Positions 45,801 through 54,800 of a DNA stretch of 64,000 nucleotides are shown piece after piece; the first letter of the stretch is position 1; each line of letters opens with the position of its first letter. The notes below the pieces were generated by a model. That model was not told the origin of the DNA. It saw nothing but the letters and a program-made list of their open reading frames with translations, and did not search any database. A program made the translations under genes and the position numbers. Origin of the DNA: Megalonaias nervosa (lineage: Eukaryota; Mollusca; Bivalvia; Unionida; Unionidae); the NCBI GenBank assembly GCA_016617855.1, contig JAECUM010003322.1:32373-96372 (forward strand), written 5' to 3'.

Positions 45801-48800
45801 GGATTCATTTTGTCAGGGGATTTGTCAGTAGACTAGGATTCATTTTGTCAGGGGCTGCTGCCTATCTATGTCTGGAGATGAAATTGTGTCTTCTTCATAA
45901 TTGGAACTTATATTTATACTATTGAAGGCAATACCAGGAAAGAGCATGATGGGTAGGACAGTTGAACTGTCATCAGCAAGGGTATACTTACAGAAATATT
46001 AATAAAGTTTGTTTGCTTTTTCAGTACTAGAATAAAAAAATTTGTAAGTCGGGATACTATGAACAAGATCAGACATCCACATTGATATTTGTGCATGGGA
46101 GGTTTTACCCCAGATGATTTGTCACCACCAGCAAGTGACTAAATCATAATAACATAAAGTCAAATACAGATAAAAATAAAACAAAAATTGAAAATTAATA
46201 AGTACATAAAGTGGTATGCATGTATCAAATTGCATTATGGCAAGGTCTAATGTAAACGTTTTTGAAACTTACATATCTTGTACACAAGTTGCAGGAGCTT
46301 TGGTAGCTAAGAGCTTGAAGCATCTGATAAATGACCAGATTGGTGTGGATCCACCATCACATCAGCTCAGATTAGGTTTGTCCTTGAAGAAGGTACTTTA
46401 CTTTCTTTGCCTCAGCATAATATAACCTTCAAAGTATTGCTGTGTTTTAAAAAAAATACAGAGAAAAATTTGCATAAGTTGTTGTATTCAGTTAAAACTT
46501 TGGGATAATGTTACTATCTTTCTGATGTTTGTACCCTGATATGCAAAGGAGTTTCTGTCTTGCCAGGATAAGAATAAATCGGGTGGCATATTGTCGACAA
46601 TGGTATGGTCTTGTAATATAGGTTTTGAAAGCCACATAATTGCTTCATCAGTTGCTCATTTCATAGAAACTTTAGGTTGGTTGGTTGATTGGATGTTTGG
46701 TTTTTAATGGCACTGTCAGCACATTATTGGTTATCATGCTAAGGAAATTGGACCTAGAATCCTTTTCCAAGGACATAAAGAAGCAACTGATCCAGGCTGG
46801 CCTAGGTAGGTACCAAATCTTTGACTCTTGGATTGTGAGTCCAGTGCTCTGCCATCTGAACTACTGCAACTGTCCTGAAACTTTTGTGATAATATTACTG
46901 CATGTCTAAAGTCTGTACGATGATGTGCAGGATTTTCTCATCTTGCTTTCATAACAGAAAGCTAACTAATTAAAACTTATCACAGGCTGTGAGAACCAAG
47001 CTAAGTGAAACCCATATTTAGTGAATTATATGTTTTTCATTCCCACAATGATATAATAAACAGGTTTCATCTCTGACAGGGTTTGCTAACTGGAAGATTC
47101 TACAGAATGGTGGAGATCAGTTCACTTGTGAGAAAGAAGCTGTAGGGATCAACCCAATATTTCAATATGCTCCAGTGGAAGGTAAGCATATGTCATTAGA
47201 GCCTCAATACCTGGAGGAAACATGTGAACTCTAGCCATATGTCATTAAAATCCCAAAACATGTACCTGCAGAAATCTCTGAATTTCACCCAGCTCTCATT
47301 AGAATCCCTGTACCTGCTGAATATATAAAGTTTGCTCATTTGTTATTGGAAACTCTATAACCAAAGGAATCTGTAAACTTTACCCATCTCTCATTAGAAA
47401 CCCTGTACCTGAAGGAATCTGTGGATGTTACCCATATCTTGTTAGAATCCATATACCTACAGGAATTTGTAAAATTTACCCATTTGTAATAGATATAGCT
47501 GCAGGAATCTGTGAATTTTACCCATCTGTTAGAATCCCTGTACCCACAGGAATCTGTCAACGTATTATATTTAAGTGTTTAATGATATCTGAGCACAAAA
47601 CTGGCTATATTGTGCCAATTAAGTATGTATATAATGTTTAATGGTACCTTAGCACAAAAATGGCAATATGTTGCCAGTTAAGTATCTATGAAGTTGCTTT
47701 TTACAGAATGACTATTTAGTGCTAAGGAATCAGTGAACTCGACCCAATGGGCATTCTTTGTGAAGTCAAAAATGTGTATAGCTAGACCTATGCTAATGGT
47801 CACCTGAGTTTAGTAGTCACCTGATCACAGTGGCCATTCTAATATCCTCCTGGGAAAATTCCTATATAAATGTCATGTCATCAGCAGTCACCTGTCTCTG
47901 TTGGTCAGGAACGATGTGTTTCTTAACCAAGCAGTGGTTTTACCCCATCTTTCACAGTCACTGGAGCATATCAGCAATGAACACTCCAAGTATGCAAATT
48001 AAACTTCTTTTGTTTGATGAGCAAGGCGTGGTATATATAAAAGTATATTATGTGAATCGATGTTTAAATATGTACATCCAACATAAATGTTCAAATATCA
48101 GAAATGGGGTGGCAAAGGTAAGAGCAAACCAAGACTAATTTCGATTGTACTTACCATAATCCAGTGAAACTTGAAAGGTGTCAACATGTTGGCTTCAAAA
48201 CAAGACAGGTTTTATCCTTACAGGAAGTACACTGCACAAGAGATATCCCTTATGGTTTAGTAATCTGAGTTTCCTCTGACCTTTCTCACCCCATTTTTGA
48301 TATTTAGACATTTATGTTGGGTTGTAGCATCAGAGTTAATTGCCTTTTGAAAAGTTGGAGTTCATAGCCTCTGTGCGGTGGCAGTATATGGTAGCCACTT
48401 ACAAGTGGGTCTAGCTGTAAACATGTAAATACTTGCTTAAGTTTTGGAAGATAACTATCTGAAACCATTGCTTTTGTATTTTATATGATTAATTACAATT
48501 TTCTTGCCCACCACTCCTTTAGCTCAATTACCGAAAGTAAAAATCAGCTGTCTGAAAGATTGAGACAGTGAAACATTATTTTTTTGGATGAACCAACGTT
48601 AAAATGTAAATTTTCAAACTTTGATGCAGTCTTGGGTCCACTGCTTCCTAGGAAAGAAAAATGTGCATAACAAAGCCAGATGTTAGGGGATTCTCCACTC
48701 ATATCCTAGACACATTCATTTTTATATTGCTTTCAATTTCTGTTTTCTTCTTTTTATTTTTTCAACTTATCGAAAGACATGCTTTTCTACAAACTTCTGA

Positions 48801-51800
48801 GCAAATAATCATGTGATAATTGCCATCAATTGTGTCCAAGTAGCCACAGGTGACCACAAGCCTTTATATGTCCAAGTTTCATTTAGGTTTCTGGAAAGGC
48901 ATAAATCTGACTTCTACTTAGATGATCTGGATATTGACTGTCAGAATTACAAAGCCTCCATGGAGACCTATCACCATTATCAGTTGAGAAATTGATGAAC
49001 CGATGCATTTTTCATTTAATTCCAGAGAAGTGATACCAATGTATTTTTTCATTTAGTTCCAGAGAAGTGTTAACAATGCCTTTTTCCATTTAGTTCCAGA
49101 GAAATGTTATCAGTGTCTTTTTCCATTTAGTTCCTGAGAAGAGTTACCAATGTCTTTTACATTTAGTTCCAGAGAAGTGTTACCAATGTCTTTGTTTTTT
49201 GGCAGAAGCTCTATCTATAATAGTTTACTTTTGTCTGATGATACCATTAGAATCATTAATGGTAAAATAGTCAAGTTGACGGTTATGTTATTGAGTTTTT
49301 ATATGAATTTGCCAGTGTTTATGTGTATGGGGTGTCCAGGGAGGGGTAGCACCTCTGGTTGGGGGAAGCAGTCGTACTCCTTTGGGGGTAGCTCGCCCAC
49401 TTTTGGTCCCCACTTGGCACTCAGCTCTCACCTGTGGCTCCAAGAAGCTGTGGCATGCTCAGCAGCCACATCCCGGAAAACAGCCTCGACTGGCCGGCTA
49501 AACCAGGCTGAGGGTAGCCGATAAGTCTTAAACCCTTGGTGAGTTAGGCATTGTCTACCTAGCATGTGAAGACTGGATTCGGCAGCCTGCGCGGAGGAAC
49601 CACCAGCTGGTCAACAGGCAGAAAGGCGATTCCCAGCAAAGTGCCGTGGAGCGCTAAGAGCACAACGAGACACGTAGGATGTCCTGGTCATCCACTGCAC
49701 TCAACTCCGTCTCCGGCCGTTTCAACTTTGTCATGCTGCTGGACTCAGATGGTTTTGGGTGAGAGAGTGAGGTCGACGAACTGCGCAACTCTTCCTCACT
49801 TAAAACAAAGTCACCACGCAAGTCACTCTTGTCATTCACCCATCCCATTTCATCACCCACCAAAGTCCTGTGGCGACAGGCAAACGACAAAGCGGCAGGT
49901 GTGGGTACACTGGCAGCCGTAGCTGCAACCCTGCATGCAGGTGGCTCAGGCCATTAGGGTCGTTCACCACTGACACAGTGCAGCAGTGGAGTCCGGCAGC
50001 CCCCTGAGCGACTGCGCAGCCCTCTTCAGGAATGCACTGCTCACCTCCTTGGCATGAGGAAGGGGCTAGAAAAGGTGCCCTAAACATTGCCTGCACAAAA
50101 TCTCCCTAGCCAGCTTACCGCGGCTGGCGGGGACCCTACTTCAGCGGTCAAAATACAAAGAAGAAGATGAGGATTGTTCCTCTCACACTTGGCGCATGGA
50201 ATGTGCGCACCTTACTGGACAGAGACAACGTGGAAAGACCCCAGAGGAGAATCGCCCTAATAGGAAAGGAACTCGCCAGATACAACGTGGATATTGCTGC
50301 CTTGAGCGAGACCCGGCTTGCAGGAGAAGGTGAACTATGTGAAAGGGGCTCCGGATATACTTTCTTTTGGAGCGGCCGAGGAAGTGAAGAGCGCATTGAG
50401 GCTAGTGTCGGCTTTGCAGTGAAGACAGCACTGATTGGCAAATTGGCCGGACCTCCCAAGGGAGTAAACGACAGACTCATGACCACGAAACTCCCCTTCC
50501 TGTCTGGAAGAAAGCACCTTATCATCATCAATTGCTATGCTCCAACCATGACCAACGTGGATGAAGTGAAGGCCAAGTTCTATGAGGATCTTCACTCCGT
50601 CATTTCTGTTGTTCCATTAGCAGATAAGCTCGTCATTCTTGGTGACTTCAGTGCAAGAGTAGGCTGTGATCACGTTGCCTGGGATGGAGTGCTAGGAAAG
50701 CACGGATTGGGTCACAGTAACAGCAATGGTCTTCTCTTGCTCCAGACTTGTGCTGAGCATGAACTGCTGATCACCAATACAGTCTTCCGCCTCCCAACCC
50801 GTAATCGGACGTCATGGATGCACCCTCGTTCTAAGCATTGGCATCTCATTGACTACATCATTGTCAGGAAGAGGGACAGGCAGGATGTGCGTGTGACCAA
50901 GTCCTTGTGTGGTGCCGACTGCTGGACAGACCACCGCCTCATCATCACCAAGCTCAACATCCGCATTCAGCCCAAAACACCCCTGCAGGGAAAGAAGGCT
51001 CCTAAACGACTGAACATCACCAAGCTGAAACGCACTAGTACCAAACAGTCGCTGGTGGCGGCATTCAGAGAGCTGGTCTACAGCACAGCTTCGGAAATCC
51101 TAGGACCCTCAAATAGAAAGCACCAAGACTGGTTTGATGAGAACTGCGATGAGATCAAGCAGTTGCTGGATGAGAAACACCGCCTCCATCAAACCTACCT
51201 CAACAAATCCAAGTCCACCTCCAAGAAAGATGCGTACAACAATATATGCAGAACTGTACAGCAGAAACTCCGTCAGATGTGAGACACATGGCTGAGCAAC
51301 AAAGCTGATGAGATCCAGTGCTACGCAGACAGGCATGACATGAAGAACTTCTACAATGCCCTGAAAGAAGTGTATGGACCTACATCCTCTGGATCATCCC
51401 CCCTTCTCAGCGCAGATGGGAACACACTAATTACTGACAAAGAGAAGATTCTTGAACGATGGGATGAACACTTTGATAGCGTCCTGAATCGCCCTTCATC
51501 CATCAACGATGAAACCATCAGCCGTCTCCCCCAATTACCTATCAACGAAGCACTGGATGACCCTCCAACCTTTCTTGAGACACAGAAAGCGATACATCTG
51601 CTCTCCAGTGGCAAAGCCCCTGGCTCAGACTCCATCCCAGCAGAAGTCTACAAGGAAGGGGGCACAGCCCTGATAGAAAGGCTCCACGAACTGTTTTTAC
51701 TGATGTGGCAGCAAGAGACAGTCCCCCAGGAATTCAAAGATGCTTCCATAATCCACCTGTACAGGCGCAAAAGAAACCGACAGGCCTGCAACAACCACCG

Positions 51801-54800
51801 GGGTATATCCCTGCTCTCATTCGCAGGAAAGATACTCGCCAGAATCCTACTGAACCGCCTCACTACGCACCTTGACCAGGGACTCCTGCCAGAAAGCCAG
51901 TGTGGATTCCAGAAAGAACGTGGGACTATTGACATGGTGTTTGCTGCAAGGCAGCTACAAGAGAAATGTCAAGAGCAAAACGCCAACCTTTTCTCCATCT
52001 ACATTGACTTGACAAAGGCCTTTGATACTGTCGGCAGAGAAGGATTGTGGAAGGTAATGGCTAAGTATGGGTGTCGGAAAAAATTTATATCCATGGTGCA
52101 GCATTTCCACGACGGCATGCAGGCACGAGTCCAGGAAAATGGAGAGACATCTGAACCATTCCCAGTAACCAATGGCATCAAACAGGGTTGTGTTCTGGCA
52201 CTGACACTATTCAGTCTATTGTTCTCCGCCATGCTGACTAATGCTTTCAGAGACGGAGATGTTGGAGTCGGCATCAGGTACCGTACAGATGGAAAACTGT
52301 TCAACCCCAGGAGGCTTCAAGCGAAAACCAAGGTTATGACAGACACCATCAGGGAGTTCTTATTTGCTGATGACTGCGCCCTCAATGCTGGCTCAGAAGC
52401 CGACCTGCAACACAGCGTTGACAAGTTCTCTTGCTCCTGCACAAGCTTTGGTCTCACCATCAGTACTAAGAAGACTGAAGTACTGCATCAGCCGGCCCCG
52501 GGAAAGCCCCATGTTGAGCCCAACATCACCGTCAACAGCCAAAAACTCAACGTAGTGAACCACTTCACCTACCTTGGCAGCACACTATCACAGAGCGTCA
52601 CCATTAACGACGAGGTGAACCTCCGCATTGCCAAAGCCAGCACAACCTTTGGCAGACTGTATGTCAACGTCTGGAATAGAAGAGGCATCAGCATCATGAC
52701 CATACTAAAGGTCTACAGGGCAGTTGTGCTCCCCACACTACTTTACGCATGCGAAACGTGGACGGTGCATCAACGCCATGCCAGGAAGCTGAACCACTTT
52801 TACACCACAAGTCTCAGGAAAATCATCAACATCAAGTGGCAGGACAAGGTTCCAGACACCGAGGTACTCGCCCAAGCAGGTCTCCCCAGCATCCACACCA
52901 TCCTGATGTAGTCCCAGCTACACTGGGTGGGACATGTTGTACGCATGCCAGACCACACCGGCTGCCTAAGAGACTCTTCTATGGCGAGCTACAGCAAGGA
53001 CAGCGATCCCACGGAGGTCAGAAGAAATGCTTCAAAGATAATCTGAAAGCTGCATTGAAAGTATTCAACATAAATCCTGATTCATGGGAGCAAACAGCCA
53101 GTGATTGAATCACTTGGCATTCCTATGTGCACAAAGGCTCCAAGTTGTGCGAATCTAGCAGGACAGCAGCTGCAGAGCTGAAGAGGCAAGCCAGAAAAGC
53201 ATGTGCCAGCAACCCTCCTGGAGATGTCCCACTCATCCCTTGTCCCTTCTGCAACCGAACCTTCCGTGCAAGGATTGGCCTCATCAGCCACCTGCGCACA
53301 CACTGAACAGAACCAGCCCCTCCAACCCACGGATGACTAGAGTGATCTTCGTCGACTCGACGGACAACAAGACGATGTGTAATCACTTCTAATACTTTTT
53401 GATAAGTATTATTTCTGTTTAGCCTTGCTTGGTAAATTTCATCATTGTATTGAGACTGTTTTGGTTTCTTATAAGATATCCTTTTAATAGGACAATGTAG
53501 ATCTTAAGATGTTAAAAATATTTTCTCTTGCTGTATTGCATGATTCACTATCATTATAACGTATGATGGAACCCCATGGATCATTTCCGAGGTCAAAGGA
53601 AAATTGTTTCAATTGGGTTTCTAGTTGTAATTTAGGTATAACATCTAAAATAATATCTGCAGCGGAAACATGTATTACTCCCATTTCTGTTTTGTTATGT
53701 ACCAAACTTAACAAAATAATAAAATCATTGATTTATGAGTTTTATATTATTGTTTTTTCGGTGGAGGGGATTGTCAATGACTTGATTGAAACCATTATTA
53801 TTCATGAGGTTTAATAGATTTGTTGAGCCTGCTCAACTCACAATTTTTTTTCTTCAGACACATGTCCAAGGGAATTGGCTTTAAAATAAGTCATTTGCAT
53901 GGACTTGAGTCCACCTGTCCAAAAGGGCTGTTTTCTTCATTATTTTCGCTCATTTAAACACATCGCTGTAATTAAAGAAATACAAAAATGTTCTTTTATT
54001 GACTCTTATTCTAAACTTGTGTCACAATATAATTGATACATTACATTATGCTTAAGTAAAAGATATGTGGCTTTGCTTAGTAAAAAAAATTGATTCCATT
54101 TTTGTTGTAAAGCATGTTTTTTTCCAGATCCTTATCAACCAGCACTTATTATTATTCATGCTTTACAGTTGACTTCAGCAATAATTATCTGTGATTTTGT
54201 TTAAGTGGATATATAGCATACCATATTCCAGTGGAATCAGTGGCTAGCAACTCTGTTAACTGATGGATTAAAATATTGATCAGTGTTCATTCAAGGTGAA
54301 AAATATGGTCATGGGTGCTTGGACAAGTCACTTACCTCTATCCTTGACTTCATAACTTGTCAGACAATCATAAGATTAGCCTCTGATAAATTATACTGTA
54401 AGAATGAAACACACAAGCAGCTCATTAGTATTTACAATGGATAAATTAGTACTAATTATCATAGGTAAACAATAAAATATGGATAACAGAATTAGTATTT
54501 CTTATTCATTTGTCATATGCTTTTCTTTGTTCATAAAGTTTATAGCTACATATACAGGCATGGAGATAATTTTCTGAGGGGGGTAAAATGCATATGAATG
54601 GACCCCAGTGGGGAGCTGAATATTATTCATTTACCAATGTCTTTTAGGAAGTCTATCTAGCTGTCACTACTCTGCTTGAATGGATGGTCATGGGGTTTTC
54701 ACAAAAAAAAGACTTCTAATGATGTATGCTCAGTCTTAAATGAAAAGGGCACCAATTGGAGATCCAGTATGTCCTAATTTAATTTGAAAATCTTGTTATT

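Noticed and set aside
46216..46425. Open frame MHVSNCIMARSN...LIND
   Set aside because: No splice signals or family match; lies in F-box intron 1.
16307..46875. tRNA-like sequences at SINE heads (16.3, 16.7, 21.4, 32.1, 37.8, 44.6, 46.8 kb) as tRNA genes
   Set aside because: Arms do not pair as a full tRNA, there is no terminator directly after, and each is joined to a shared SINE body with target duplications.
49566..50096. Open frames in the 5' region of the 49-53 kb LINE on both strands
   Set aside because: They overlap each other, lack ORF1 motifs (no zinc knuckle or RRM seen) and arise from GC-rich composition.
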